Source of the DNA: JBBAAP01 sp043808305
Lineage (GTDB): Bacteria; Planctomycetota; MHYJ01; JACQXL01
Direction of reading: 5' to 3'
DNA length: 64,000 nucleotides
Assembly (NCBI GenBank): GCA_043808305.1
Contig: JAZDFB010000014.1
Coordinates: 1-64,000 of the forward strand
Position 1 is the stretch's first letter, and each line of letters opens with the position of its first letter. Below are positions 34,581 to 43,995 of the stretch, in pieces. Made by a program: the position numbers and the translations under genes. The notes under the pieces were generated by a model, which worked only from the letters and a program-made list of their open reading frames with translations, did no database searches and was not told where the DNA came from.

Positions 34581-35513
34581 TTAAAACTTTTCGCGATGGG
34601 GCGTCATTACCGTGTCGGGCAAACCGTATTTTGCCTCCCATTCTGACAACGAGATTACTTTTATTTGGTGTTCTTTCAAGTATTTTATCAGGTCAGATAG
34701 GTAGGCCGATGCGGTCCGATCGTGCATCAGGATAATACCTCGCTTGCCGTTATTCAGATCGGCAAAAATATTATTAAGGATTTCGGAAGGCTTGAGGTGT
34801 GGCTGGGTTTCGGGGTTGATGTTCCAAAATACGTGCTTGTACCCATTTTCCTTGAGGTAGGCGGATACCTCGGGACTGATGGATCCTCCCGGACTGCGCA
34901 CGTAGGACGAGGCGTCATGGTCCGAGACTTCCTTTATCTGGGTTCTGGTATAGATAAGAGAATCAGAAAGCTGGCTTCGGTTCTGTTTGAAATACTGGAC
35001 GTGATTATAGTCGTGTATGCCGACAGTATGGCCTTCTTCAAACATCCGTTTGACCCACTGGCAATAGCATTGGTAAGTGACGCCGGTAGAAACCTTTTTA
35101 GTATCCAACTGCCAGCCCAGAAGGAAAAAGGTGGCTGGGGTTTTCTCGCGTTTGAGTATATCAAGGATGATTTCAGTATGCTCGGTGGTAGAACCATTAA
35201 TATTGCGATAAGGGCCGTCGTCGATGGTAAACACAACTTCATTTATCATCCCGGCATTATCGTTTGAGGGGAACTGGCAGAACAGGAGCAGTTGCTTTTC
35301 AGCGGCGATATCCGGCACTGCGCTGATACGTTTAAGGAGGACGTCCTGATTTCGACGCGCTTTATCGGACGAAGAATGAATATAGAGTCCGACCAGAACT
35401 ATAGCAATAACAAGGCCAATAATTACGAATATTAAGCTAAATTTTTTCATTTTGGCAACAAGTAATTTATGGAATATGGCCGATAGACTGCTTGTTAGCA
35501 GACCAGGAACCAT
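34581..35513 (-). CDS. Membrane-anchored polysaccharide deacetylase
   Basis: 310 residues. A membrane helix near residues 25-46 (LIFVIIGLVIAIVLVGLYI) precedes a NodB-fold domain: FTIDDGPY, metal ligands in GIHDYNHVQ, the RSPGGS motif and LMHD near the end. All are expected for carbohydrate esterase family 4, which removes acetyl groups from peptidoglycan or other glycans. The ATG at 35513 follows the stop of the upstream gene by three bases; MKKFSLIF 21 codons later is an alternative start. It forms an operon with the terpene-cyclase-like repeat protein, and likely acts in the periplasm. Confidence 0.88.
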   Translation of the reverse strand: MVPGLLTSSLSAIFHKLLVAKMKKFSLIFVIIGLVIAIVLVGLYIHSSSDKARRNQDVLLKRISAVPDIAAEKQLLLFCQFPSNDNAGMINEVVFTIDDGPYRNINGSTTEHTEIILDILKREKTPATFFLLGWQLDTKKVSTGVTYQCYCQWVKRMFEEGHTVGIHDYNHVQYFKQNRSQLSDSLIYTRTQIKEVSDHDASSYVRSPGGSISPEVSAYLKENGYKHVFWNINPETQPHLKPSEILNNIFADLNNGKRGIILMHDRTASAYLSDLIKYLKEHQIKVISLSEWEAKYGLPDTVMTPHREKF

Positions 35514-35516
35514 GGT

Positions 35517-36575
35517 TTATTTCTGTATTATCGGCAAATAATCGTTTTCGACTTGCAAAATTATGCAGGCCATAGAGGTGGCATAGGGCTTTCCGACGTC
35601 GTCAATCCATGAGCCATCGGGCAGTTGTCTGGGCAGGAGATCTGATTGAACGAGAGACAAGTAGGTATCCCAATATTGGCCGCCGGCGTGATGCATAGCT
35701 TGGACAGAGTAGTAATGTGCGTAGAAATAATGATAATCACCGTAAGTTAGTCGGTCAGGGTTATTTGGCTTGGTAAGAGCATCAAGGATGCTGGTTAGTC
35801 CTCGCTTGACTTCCGGCGCATCATATTCTCCGGCACTCATTAGCGCGGTAACCCCGGCCGCGGTCAAAGCAAGGCCGTAGCGGCTGGTAGGCAACTGATA
35901 CTCAAACCTGCCATCCTGACGGGAACATTTCTTTATATAGCTTATGGCATTGTCAATAGTTTCTTTGGGTACGCTGATACCGATGTTGCGGGCGGCCCGG
36001 AGAGCCTGGACAGTCGTGACAGTAACGGAAATATCCGCGTCTATCGGCGCGGGTTGATAACGCCAGCCGCCCTCGTTATTCTGGCTGGCTACTATCAGGT
36101 ATGTCGCTTTTTTCAGTTTGTTTTTAATATCTTCGCGGGGTGACATTCCGTATACCTCAGCGAGAAAGAGCGTGGCAAAGGCGTGCTCATACATCCGGCT
36201 ACCGTGTTTGGTGATGTACCCGTCCGTATCCCGGGCGCAGGAAAGGATAAAATCAACTGCCTTGGAAACTTCCAATCCGTATTTTCCTCGGCCTGGCAGA
36301 TTGCCTTGAGCCATAAAGGCGATGCCGGACAGTGCGGTCACGGCGACATTCTCATTATCAGTGCCGATATAGCTGTCGTTAAGTTTGTACCCGACTTTGC
36401 ATATCCAGGAGCCGTTAGGTTGTTGTGTTTGCTTAAGATACGCCAGACCTCTTTCGACCGACCGTGTTACCGCATCGCTGGTGAAGAGCGCACTCGGTTG
36501 TGTTTTGGGTTCGGTCGCAGCTATGATTAACCCGATAGATAACAGACTGATAGCAATAATATATTTCATAAACAT
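35517..36575 (-). CDS. Exported prenyltransferase/squalene-cyclase-repeat protein
   Basis: 352 residues with a signal peptide (YIIAISLLSIGLIIAAT) and an alpha/alpha-barrel of cyclase-type repeats: LKQTQQPNGSW, SQNNEGGWRYQPAP, CSRQDGRFEYQ, QLPDGSW. The repeats match the QW-like motifs of squalene-hopene cyclases and prenyltransferases, but the catalytic DXDD motif of cyclases is not seen, so it is probably a binding or structural relative. Exported proteins of this type are common in planctomycetes. A related domain is in the protein at 48158-49702. It precedes the deacetylase gene by three bases. Confidence 0.8.
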   Translation of the reverse strand: MFMKYIIAISLLSIGLIIAATEPKTQPSALFTSDAVTRSVERGLAYLKQTQQPNGSWICKVGYKLNDSYIGTDNENVAVTALSGIAFMAQGNLPGRGKYGLEVSKAVDFILSCARDTDGYITKHGSRMYEHAFATLFLAEVYGMSPREDIKNKLKKATYLIVASQNNEGGWRYQPAPIDADISVTVTTVQALRAARNIGISVPKETIDNAISYIKKCSRQDGRFEYQLPTSRYGLALTAAGVTALMSAGEYDAPEVKRGLTSILDALTKPNNPDRLTYGDYHYFYAHYYSVQAMHHAGGQYWDTYLSLVQSDLLPRQLPDGSWIDDVGKPYATSMACIILQVENDYLPIIQK

Positions 36576-36697
36576 AAAGATTCTTTTATATACTATATTT
36601 TTGGTATCTTGTCAAATTATATTAAGCGTGAGATGGAATCCACGAACGGAATTATTATTTTATTGATTTTAATAAAGGATATGATAATTTAATCAAC

Positions 36698-37681
36698 ATG
36701 AAAGCTTTGATAACAGGCGGAACCGGGTTTGTCGGGAGCCACTTGGTTGAGGCGTTGCTCAAACGCCGGGATGACGTAACCTGCCTGGTCAGGCCGGAAA
36801 GCAACCGTCGATGGCTGAAAGACCTGCCTGTAAAATTCGTCGAGGGTGACCTGCAGGATAAATTTTTTCTTAAAAATTCTGTAAAGGGATTTGATTATAT
36901 TTATCACATCGCCGGTTTGATAAAGGCATTTACCTATCAGGAATACGAAACGGTAAATGTGACGCTGACAGGAAACCTTATTGAGGCAATAACCGAAAGC
37001 AATCCGGGAATCAAAAGATTTATTTATATCAGCAGTCTGGCTGCGGCTGGGCCGGCCAAGGATATTTCGGGTATTTCTGAAGATGCCGAATGCCGGCCGG
37101 TAACAGATTACGGTATGTCTAAACTTAAAGGTGAAAAGACGCTAAAGCCTTATTTGAACCAGATACCTATAACTATTTTGAGACCGCCACCGGTATACGG
37201 TCCGCGAGACGATGGCTTTCTGCTGTATTTTAAGGTCGTCAGCTATGGGTTTGTGCCTTACTTCAAGTCAGCCCGGCACGTCAGTATGATTTATGTGGAT
37301 GACCTGATAGATGCCATCATAAAAGCGTCGGAAAGTGACGTGGCCAGAGGAAATACTTATTTTATTGCCAACAAAAATCCGTATGCTATAAATTATTTGG
37401 CCAAGACGATTAATAGTGCGGTAAGAAACAGCAAAATATCTTGCCCTTTATGGTTGCCTGATGTACTAATAAAGGGGCTTGCGGCGCTTTTCGAAGCGGT
37501 GTCGTACATAATCGGTCAGCAAACTATATTTAACCGACAGAAAGCGCTTGAATTAACTCGGGATTTCTGGGTTTGCCGTACGGGCAAAGCCAGGCATGAT
37601 TTTAACTGGATTTTTCAGACAACGCTTGAAGAAGGCATGGGGAAAACTTCTGACTGGTATAAGCAGCAGAAATGGATATAG
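36698..37681 (+). CDS. NAD-dependent epimerase/dehydratase (extended SDR)
   Basis: 327 residues. The Rossmann motif TGGTGFVG is at residues 7-14, followed by EGDL, the YIYHIAG strand and the catalytic YGMSK (Y-x-x-x-K), then LRPPPVYGPRD and FIYISSLAAAG. The overall pattern is that of extended short-chain dehydrogenases acting on nucleotide sugars, flavonoid-like compounds or sterols. The C-terminus (ALFEAVSYIIG) differs from sugar epimerases. It is divergent from the cyclase-like gene, with 122 bases between starts. Substrate unknown. Confidence 0.85.
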   Translation: MKALITGGTGFVGSHLVEALLKRRDDVTCLVRPESNRRWLKDLPVKFVEGDLQDKFFLKNSVKGFDYIYHIAGLIKAFTYQEYETVNVTLTGNLIEAITESNPGIKRFIYISSLAAAGPAKDISGISEDAECRPVTDYGMSKLKGEKTLKPYLNQIPITILRPPPVYGPRDDGFLLYFKVVSYGFVPYFKSARHVSMIYVDDLIDAIIKASESDVARGNTYFIANKNPYAINYLAKTINSAVRNSKISCPLWLPDVLIKGLAALFEAVSYIIGQQTIFNRQKALELTRDFWVCRTGKARHDFNWIFQTTLEEGMGKTSDWYKQQKWI

Positions 37682-37701
37682 AATGAAGGAGGGGTGAGTT
37701 T

Positions 37702-38772
37702 ATGGCAGAAAATACAGCTCAAGCAAAAAAATATCACATCATAATTTCCACCATAGATGAGAAATGGGTAGGTGGCATTCCGGATATGGCAAAACACTTA
37801 GCATCAACTTTTGGTATGAACGAAGAAGCGGCGGAGCAAGTTTTAGGCGGGACGCCCATTGCTTTCATCACTAATATAAATAAAGACGTAACTAAGATGC
37901 TTAAGCCTAAATTGATAGAGCTGTCTAAAAAAGGCATAGAATTCATGGTATCGTCCAAACTGCCGCCGACTATAGCCCGAGTTATCTGGCCATCCAGGTT
38001 CAATTTTCAGGAATTGCCAAACGGCCAAATAGTTCAGTATGCTGATTTCCAGTGGCGGGGAAATGCATTTGTTTGCCCGAACTGCGGAGAAACTTTTGTG
38101 TTTAAGCGTATCGGCAATCCTTTTAATACTTTTATGAAAGCCCAGGAAAGCACTATGCCCGAATCATCAGAAGGGCGAGTTGTTGAAGTTCAGCCGATAG
38201 ATGGCGAAACAGTTGAATTACCGGCGATTGAAGAAAGAGAGCTCAAAGCAGAGCCAGTTGTCGAAAAAGTTTCGACCGAAGAAGAATCCCCCGAGATTGA
38301 ACTGAGTGCTGAGGAATTTCCAGCTCAAGAAAAAGTCGCAGAGGTAAAGCCTATTGCTAAAAGAGTATCAACTGAAGATGGTGTAGTTGAGTTGGAACCA
38401 GTTGTTGAGGAGACTTCAACTGAATCTGGAGCTGAACCAGTAGATATTTTGCATGAACCGCTTCAGTCAGCGGCTACTCCTAAACCGAAAATAGTTTCCA
38501 AATCTATGCCTAAAGAAGTGGCAATGGAAGCGGATAGCACAGATGTAAACGAATATTCATTATTTCTTTCAGCGATTCCCCAAGCCAAAAGGGAAGAAGC
38601 AGCTGAGCTAATAGCTGAAATTAAAGGAGTTCAAATAGCCCAGGCTAGACAAATGGCTAACCGGATGATGATACCAATTCTAAAGGATGTTTCTGAAACT
38701 GTAGCAAAAGAATGCTTGGCAAGATTCAAGCAAGCCGGACTAAACGGACAGATGATCAAGAAAAAAAGCTAG
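37702..38772 (+). CDS. Protein with ribosomal L7/L12-like C-terminal domain
   Basis: 356 residues. An N-terminal alpha/beta region (1-120) is followed by a zinc ribbon-like CPNCGETFVF with a single C-x-x-C. Then comes an acidic, repeated Glu/Val linker (EEFPAQEKVAEVKPIAKRVS). The last 65 residues (AIPQAKREEAAELIAEIKGV, then QIAQARQMANRMM and AKECLARFKQAGL) match the C-terminal fold of ribosomal protein L7/L12. It is not a ribosomal protein in length. A GGAGGGG stretch is ten bases before the ATG. The stop codon overlaps the 3' end of an opposite-strand tRNA. Role unknown. Confidence 0.65.
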   Translation: MAENTAQAKKYHIIISTIDEKWVGGIPDMAKHLASTFGMNEEAAEQVLGGTPIAFITNINKDVTKMLKPKLIELSKKGIEFMVSSKLPPTIARVIWPSRFNFQELPNGQIVQYADFQWRGNAFVCPNCGETFVFKRIGNPFNTFMKAQESTMPESSEGRVVEVQPIDGETVELPAIEERELKAEPVVEKVSTEEESPEIELSAEEFPAQEKVAEVKPIAKRVSTEDGVVELEPVVEETSTESGAEPVDILHEPLQSAATPKPKIVSKSMPKEVAMEADSTDVNEYSLFLSAIPQAKREEAAELIAEIKGVQIAQARQMANRMMIPILKDVSETVAKECLARFKQAGLNGQMIKKKS

Positions 38773-38838
38773 CCATGGGATTCGAACCCATAACCCCCGC
38801 TTTACGAAAGCGGAGCTCCACCATTGAGCTAGGCTAGC
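38767..38838 (-). tRNA. tRNA-Thr (anticodon CGT)
   Basis: On the minus strand a full cloverleaf is present. The acceptor arm GCTAGCC/GGCTAGC has seven pairs. The D-arm is GCTC...GAGC. The anticodon arm CCGCT-TTCGTAA-AGCGG gives anticodon CGT, reading ACG threonine codons. The T-arm is ATGGG-TTCGAAT-CCCAT. The 3' CCA is not encoded; a T-run follows as terminator. The 3' end overlaps the stop codon of the convergent L7/L12-like gene by about six bases. Confidence 0.95.
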
Positions 38839-38901
38839 TGGAAATAAATCAGAATAGAGCGGTTTATAAAATAATATAACCGCGCAGTCAAGGAATTGTT
38901 T

Positions 38902-40086
38902 ATGAAAGACATTGTAATTGTTAGTGCCGCGAGAACACCTGTTGGCAAGTTTCAGGGGTCGTTAAGCTCTTTTTCAGCTCCTGACTTGGGTGGTTTTGTG
39001 ATTTCCGAAGCCGTGAAAAGGGCCGGTATAAAACCGGAACAAGTGGAAGAAGTTATTATGGGCAACGTAATTTCGGCCGGACTTGGACAAAACCCAGCAC
39101 GCCAGGCCCTGCGCAAAGGTGGAATACCAGATTCGGTTGGAGCATTTACCATTAACAAAGTGTGTGGTTCCGGCTTAAAGGCCGTTATGCTGGGGGCCAA
39201 TGCAATCCTGGCCGGTGAGTATAATATAATTGTTGCGGGTGGTATGGAAAATATGACTAATGCGCCGTATATTTTGCCAACCGCCCGATACGGACAGCGT
39301 CTGGGGCATGGTAAAATGATTGATGCGATGGTTAACGATGGACTCTGGGACATCTATAATGATTTCCATATGGGCAACACGGCCGAACTAGTTTCGGAAA
39401 AATACAGAGTGACCCGCCAGATGCAGGACGAATTTGCCATGAAGAGTAATCTAAAGGCAGATAAGGCCATAAAAGAAGGTAAATTCAAATCAGAGATAGT
39501 TCCGGTAAAAATAAAACAGCCAAAAAAACCCGAGCCGATTATTTTTGATACTGACGAAGGCGTAAGAGGCGATACAACAATGGAAAGCCTCGGTAAACTT
39601 AAGCCGGCTTTTAAGGAAAATGGAACGGTAACAGCCGGTAATTCATCACAAATAAGCGACGGGGCAGCCGCTATAGTAATAATGGATTCGGAAACAGCAA
39701 AGAATAGCAATGCAAGACCTCTTGCTAAAATAACCGGATACGCAACAGGTGGAATGGCACCGGAATGGGTAATGATGGCTCCTTTAGAAGCAATAAAGAG
39801 ATTGTTGCGGAAGACTGGAATGAAAACAACAGATTTTGATCTATTTGAAATAAACGAGGCTTTCTCAGCTGCGGCGGTTGCGTTAATCAAAGAGCTTAAG
39901 CTGTCTATAGACAGAGTTAATGTCAACGGCGGTGCAGTAGCATTAGGTCATCCTATAGGGTGTTCCGGGGCGCGTCTTTTAACTACAATTATTTATGCGC
40001 TAAAAGACAGGGGAATGAAAAAAGGATTGGTTGCCCTATGTCTGGGCGGGGGCAATGCGGTTGCTATGAGTGTAGAATTATGGTAA
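38902..40086 (+). CDS. Acetyl-CoA acetyltransferase (thiolase)
   Basis: 394 residues. Catalytic residues are all present: nucleophile Cys88 in NKVCGSGLKAV, His350 in GGAVALGHPIGCSGA and Cys380 in LCLGGGNA. Together these condense or cleave acetoacetyl-CoA. AAGGA lies seven bases before the ATG at 38902; a TTG two codons earlier is less likely. The last codons overlap the start of the next gene (ATGGTAA), so it is linked to the pilus-assembly genes at least in translation. Biosynthetic or degradative direction is not decided. Confidence 0.93.
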   Translation: MKDIVIVSAARTPVGKFQGSLSSFSAPDLGGFVISEAVKRAGIKPEQVEEVIMGNVISAGLGQNPARQALRKGGIPDSVGAFTINKVCGSGLKAVMLGANAILAGEYNIIVAGGMENMTNAPYILPTARYGQRLGHGKMIDAMVNDGLWDIYNDFHMGNTAELVSEKYRVTRQMQDEFAMKSNLKADKAIKEGKFKSEIVPVKIKQPKKPEPIIFDTDEGVRGDTTMESLGKLKPAFKENGTVTAGNSSQISDGAAAIVIMDSETAKNSNARPLAKITGYATGGMAPEWVMMAPLEAIKRLLRKTGMKTTDFDLFEINEAFSAAAVALIKELKLSIDRVNVNGGAVALGHPIGCSGARLLTTIIYALKDRGMKKGLVALCLGGGNAVAMSVELW

Positions 40087-40520
40087 ATATATCTAAGTTA
40101 ACTAGAAAAAGACTGGGCGAATTACTTATTAACGAAGGTTTGATTACCAACGAACAACTCCAGGAGGCTCTTAAAGAACAGCAAAAAGTGGGAGGATTAG
40201 TGGGCGAGGTTTTAATAAAACTCGGTTATGTTACGGAACTTGACATCGCAGCGGCGCTTTCAACCCAATTTGGATTGCCTTATATCAATGCCACAAACTA
40301 CTCTATCACTAAAGAAGTATTTAGTCTTCTGCCCAAAGATTTTTTACTTCAAAACGAACTCATTCCGCTCGATAAAATTGGTGATATCGTTACTATTGCT
40401 GTTTCGGGAACGTTGAGCGAGAAAGTTTTTGAAGAAATAGAAAAAAAAACCGGGTGCCAGATATTCGTGTTTGTAAGCACTGCTTCGCAAATAAAACAAG
40501 CAATACAAGCCCAAAAATAA
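40080..40520 (+). CDS. Stand-alone MshEN-domain protein
   Basis: 146 residues matching only the N-terminal MshEN domain of PilB/GspE ATPases: KRLGELLINEGLITNEQLQE, then VGEVLIKLGYVTELDIAAAL and FGLPYINATNYSI. MshEN domains can bind c-di-GMP. No ATPase part follows in this reading frame. It starts inside the thiolase stop (overlap ATGGTAA) and lies ten bases upstream of the first of two complete PilB-like genes, so it may be a regulatory subunit or the product of domain splitting. Confidence 0.75.
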   Translation: MVNISKLTRKRLGELLINEGLITNEQLQEALKEQQKVGGLVGEVLIKLGYVTELDIAAALSTQFGLPYINATNYSITKEVFSLLPKDFLLQNELIPLDKIGDIVTIAVSGTLSEKVFEEIEKKTGCQIFVFVSTASQIKQAIQAQK

Positions 40521-40530
40521 TAAGTAGTCT

Positions 40531-42246
40531 ATGGGAGCAAATCTTGATAAAAGGATAATCGTCATTCTTCAAAAGCGAGGACTAGTTACCGCTGATCAGA
40601 ATAAAGAGGTGATTAAAAAGAGCGAAACCGACAAAATATCTTATGTTGAAGCGCTTGTCAAAAATAATGTATTAACTGAAGAAAAAGTATTGGCCGCTTT
40701 GGCTTTAGAAACAAACATTCCCCCAGTCGATGTCAGTAAGGTTCAGCCCGATGATTCCATCATACAAACTTTTTCCCAGGAAAAGATAAAGTCATATGGC
40801 ATTTTGCCGGTTACTAAAATTAACAATATCATGACCGTAGTAATTGCCGACCCATTTGACCTGATGAAAATAGATGAGCTTAAAATTGTTTTGGGCAGCG
40901 AGTTGAGGCTGGTGATTTCAACTGAGCACGCTATTATGGAAAATATCCACAGGATTTACAATCCGGGCGAAAAAGAGATGGAAAAGGCCATGGAAAAAAC
41001 AATCACCGATGATATAGAATTAACTAAATTTGATATAGGAGAAAATGTTGATATAGCAGAATTAACGCTGGCGGGCGAAGATGCGCCAATTGTCAAATTT
41101 GTAAATATGATCATTTATAAAGCACTTGAAGAAGGGGCCAGCGATATTCACGTTGAACCTTATGAAAAAAAGATTGTCGTTCGTTACCGTAAAGATGGGG
41201 TGTTGCATGAGGTTATGGCGCCTCCAAAAAAAATCTTTAATGCTATTATTTCTAGAATCAAAATTATGACCTCGCTGGACATAGCCGAGCGCCGTATTCC
41301 GCAGGACGGAAAATTTCAAATCAAGTATGAAGGTCGGCAGATTGATTTCCGTGTTTCAACACTGCCCACAATTTTTGGAGAAAAGGTAGTTATGAGGGTG
41401 TTGGACTCTTCAAGCATCACCATGGGGTTAGATATTTTGGGGTTTGAGCCTGAGGCATTGGCGGCTTTTAAAAGAGCGGTTAATGCTCCCTATGGTTTAA
41501 TGCTTGTTACCGGACCAACCGGAAGCGGTAAATCTACGACGCTTTATTCGGCACTCAAGGAAATCATGGCCCCAGAAGATAATATCATGACTGTGGAAGA
41601 CCCGGTAGAATATCAACTGGAAGGTGTTGGACAAATACCGGTTAACCCCAAAAGAGGATTTACATTTGCGATAGCGTTGCGTTCCATTCTTAGGCAGGAT
41701 CCCAATAAAATCATGGTTGGTGAAATCAGAGACGGCGAAACTGCCGGTATCGCGGTTAAAGCTGCCATGACCGGTCATCTGGTTTTGAGCACACTCCACA
41801 CAAATGATGCAGCATCGTCTATATCACGTCTTATTGATATGGGTGTAGACCCATTTCTTGTATCTTCCGCCGTACTTCTGATTGCGGCACAAAGATTGGC
41901 CAGGAAACTTTGCCAGAATTGTAAAAAACCGTATGACGAACTCCCACCGATCGAAAGATTGGTAGCTATCGGATTTAAACCAGAGGAATGTAAAAATCTG
42001 GTGCTTTATAAGGCGGTAGGATGTCCCAAATGCAATGAGGGCTATAAAGGAAGATTTGCTTTTCTTGAGGCCCTTGAGGCCGATGACGAAATGAGAAAAA
42101 TGATTATTAAAAATGCACCAGTGTTGGATATTAAAGAGTATGCAATTAAAAATAAAAGTATGGTAACTTTAAGACGATGCGGCCTTATGAACGTAATGCG
42201 TGGGAAAACAACCATTGAAGAAGTTTTGAGAATGACCGAGTTATAA
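40531..42246 (+). CDS. PilB/GspE-like assembly ATPase (cluster copy 1)
   Basis: 571 residues. An MshEN domain (1-150) precedes an ATPase core: Walker A GPTGSGKSTT from residue 328, Asp box MTVEDPVEYQ, Walker B KIMVGEIRDGETAG, His box LSTLHTNDA, and the zinc motifs CQNCKKPYDE and CPKCNEGYKGR. All are intact. It is followed seven bases later by a second paralogue. Their sequences differ enough to be separate functions, such as two pilus systems or hetero-oligomers. Confidence 0.93.
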   Translation: MGANLDKRIIVILQKRGLVTADQNKEVIKKSETDKISYVEALVKNNVLTEEKVLAALALETNIPPVDVSKVQPDDSIIQTFSQEKIKSYGILPVTKINNIMTVVIADPFDLMKIDELKIVLGSELRLVISTEHAIMENIHRIYNPGEKEMEKAMEKTITDDIELTKFDIGENVDIAELTLAGEDAPIVKFVNMIIYKALEEGASDIHVEPYEKKIVVRYRKDGVLHEVMAPPKKIFNAIISRIKIMTSLDIAERRIPQDGKFQIKYEGRQIDFRVSTLPTIFGEKVVMRVLDSSSITMGLDILGFEPEALAAFKRAVNAPYGLMLVTGPTGSGKSTTLYSALKEIMAPEDNIMTVEDPVEYQLEGVGQIPVNPKRGFTFAIALRSILRQDPNKIMVGEIRDGETAGIAVKAAMTGHLVLSTLHTNDAASSISRLIDMGVDPFLVSSAVLLIAAQRLARKLCQNCKKPYDELPPIERLVAIGFKPEECKNLVLYKAVGCPKCNEGYKGRFAFLEALEADDEMRKMIIKNAPVLDIKEYAIKNKSMVTLRRCGLMNVMRGKTTIEEVLRMTEL

Positions 42247-42253
42247 TTTAACC

Positions 42254-43978
42254 ATGATAACAGCCACTGACAAAAGAATAAACAGCATTCTTCTGAAAAA
42301 TAAAGCTATTAATCAGGAGAAGTCAGACGAGCTAATAGGAATAGCAGCTAAGGAAAACCGGCCTTTTATTGAAGTGGTACTGGATAAAAAAGCTGTGGAC
42401 GAACAGATTTTACTCAGTTTAATTTCTGACACTGTTAAATTGCCGCCGATCGCGATAGAGAAAGTTACGCCAGACGAAAAATCCTTGGAAATAATACCAG
42501 AAGATAAGGCCGCATATTACAATATTCTGCCAATTTCTAAAATATCAAATATTCTAACTATTGCCATTACTGATCCGTTTGATGTTTTTAAACTGGACGA
42601 TATTCGATTGAGAACACAATGTGAATTACGGTTTGTACTAACTCTCGAAAGGTATCTGCGGAGTGCGATAAAAAAATTCTATCATTCTGACGACGAAAAG
42701 ATGACAGAGATAATGGATGACGTTACAGGCGGTCCGGAGCTGGAATTAAGCGAAGCTGAAGCCGAGCTTGACGAAAATGTCGACCTTTCCCAGATTAGCG
42801 ACGAGGCTGGAGAGAGCCCGGTTATTAAGTTAGTTAATATGCTAATTTTTAAGGCGTTGCACGAAGGCGCTAGTGATATTCATATTGAGCCATATGAGAA
42901 AAAGGTAAGGGTAAGAATAAGGTGCGATGGTAAACTCAAAGAGATATTTTTCCCCCCCAAAAGATTGCATAATGCTATTGCATCAAGAATAAAAATAATG
43001 GCAGCGCTTGATATCTCGGAAAGAAGAATGCCTCAGGACGGCAAATTCCAGATTAAAATAGAGGGACGACGCATAGACTTCCGCGTCGGAATTACGCCGA
43101 CGGTTCACGGTGAACGAATTGTTATGCGTTTATTAGATTCATCAAGCTTAAATGTTTCTCTTGATGATCTTGGGTTTGAAGAAAATGCGCTTAAAGTATT
43201 CAAGAAGGCGATAAATTCTTCTTATGGAATGGTTTTGATTTCCGGACCGACCGGTTCAGGTAAGACAACAACTCTTTATTGCGCCATAAAAGAATGCTTT
43301 GATCCAGAGGAAAACCTGATAACGGTAGAAGACCCGGTTGAATACCAGTTGCCAGGAATAATCCAGGTTTCGGTTAACCCTAAACAGGGAATGACTTTTG
43401 CCGCCGCGTTGCGTTCGATTCTCAGGCAGGATCCTGATGTCATAATGATTGGCGAAATGCGTGATTTAGAAACAGCCGACATCGGAATTAAAGCCGCCAT
43501 CACAGGGCATCTTGTTTTCAGCACGCTTCACACAAATGATGCGGTTTCTACGGTTTCTCGCTTGGTAGATATGGGTATTGATCCTTTTATGATTTCATCA
43601 GCTGTGCTTATGGTTGCCAATCAACGGCTTATCCGAAAAATTTGCCCTCAATGTAAAGCACCTATTCCAGCCGATGAAATGCCGCCGCCAGAAAGATTAA
43701 TCGTGGCTGGATTTAAGCCGGAAGACTTAAAAAATCTGACGTTATATCGAGCAAAAGGTTGCTCCAGATGTTTTGAAGGATATAAAGGCCGGGCCGCCAT
43801 ATATGAAGTATTAGAGATTACGGATGAAGTGAGACGAATGATGATAAAAGGATCCTCTGTTATGGAAATCCGCGATTATGCCATAGAAAAATGCGGATTA
43901 GTTACTGTAAGGCGAGGCGGCGTACTTAAAGCCATACGTGGGGAAACAACAATTGAAGAGGTCTTAAAAGTTACTTAA
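42254..43978 (+). CDS. PilB/GspE-like assembly ATPase (cluster copy 2)
   Basis: 574 residues with the same layout as the preceding gene: N-terminal MshEN domain, Walker A GPTGSGKTTT from residue 331, ITVEDPVEYQLPG, DVIMIGEMRDLETAD, FSTLHTNDA and CPQCKAPIPAD...CSRCFEGYKGR. A retraction ATPase (PilT) lacks the N-terminal domain, so this is not PilT despite being the second ATPase of the operon. The pilC gene follows after 17 bases. Confidence 0.93.
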   Translation: MITATDKRINSILLKNKAINQEKSDELIGIAAKENRPFIEVVLDKKAVDEQILLSLISDTVKLPPIAIEKVTPDEKSLEIIPEDKAAYYNILPISKISNILTIAITDPFDVFKLDDIRLRTQCELRFVLTLERYLRSAIKKFYHSDDEKMTEIMDDVTGGPELELSEAEAELDENVDLSQISDEAGESPVIKLVNMLIFKALHEGASDIHIEPYEKKVRVRIRCDGKLKEIFFPPKRLHNAIASRIKIMAALDISERRMPQDGKFQIKIEGRRIDFRVGITPTVHGERIVMRLLDSSSLNVSLDDLGFEENALKVFKKAINSSYGMVLISGPTGSGKTTTLYCAIKECFDPEENLITVEDPVEYQLPGIIQVSVNPKQGMTFAAALRSILRQDPDVIMIGEMRDLETADIGIKAAITGHLVFSTLHTNDAVSTVSRLVDMGIDPFMISSAVLMVANQRLIRKICPQCKAPIPADEMPPPERLIVAGFKPEDLKNLTLYRAKGCSRCFEGYKGRAAIYEVLEITDEVRRMMIKGSSVMEIRDYAIEKCGLVTVRRGGVLKAIRGETTIEEVLKVT

Positions 43979-43995
43979 TAATAGGAGATAAACTT

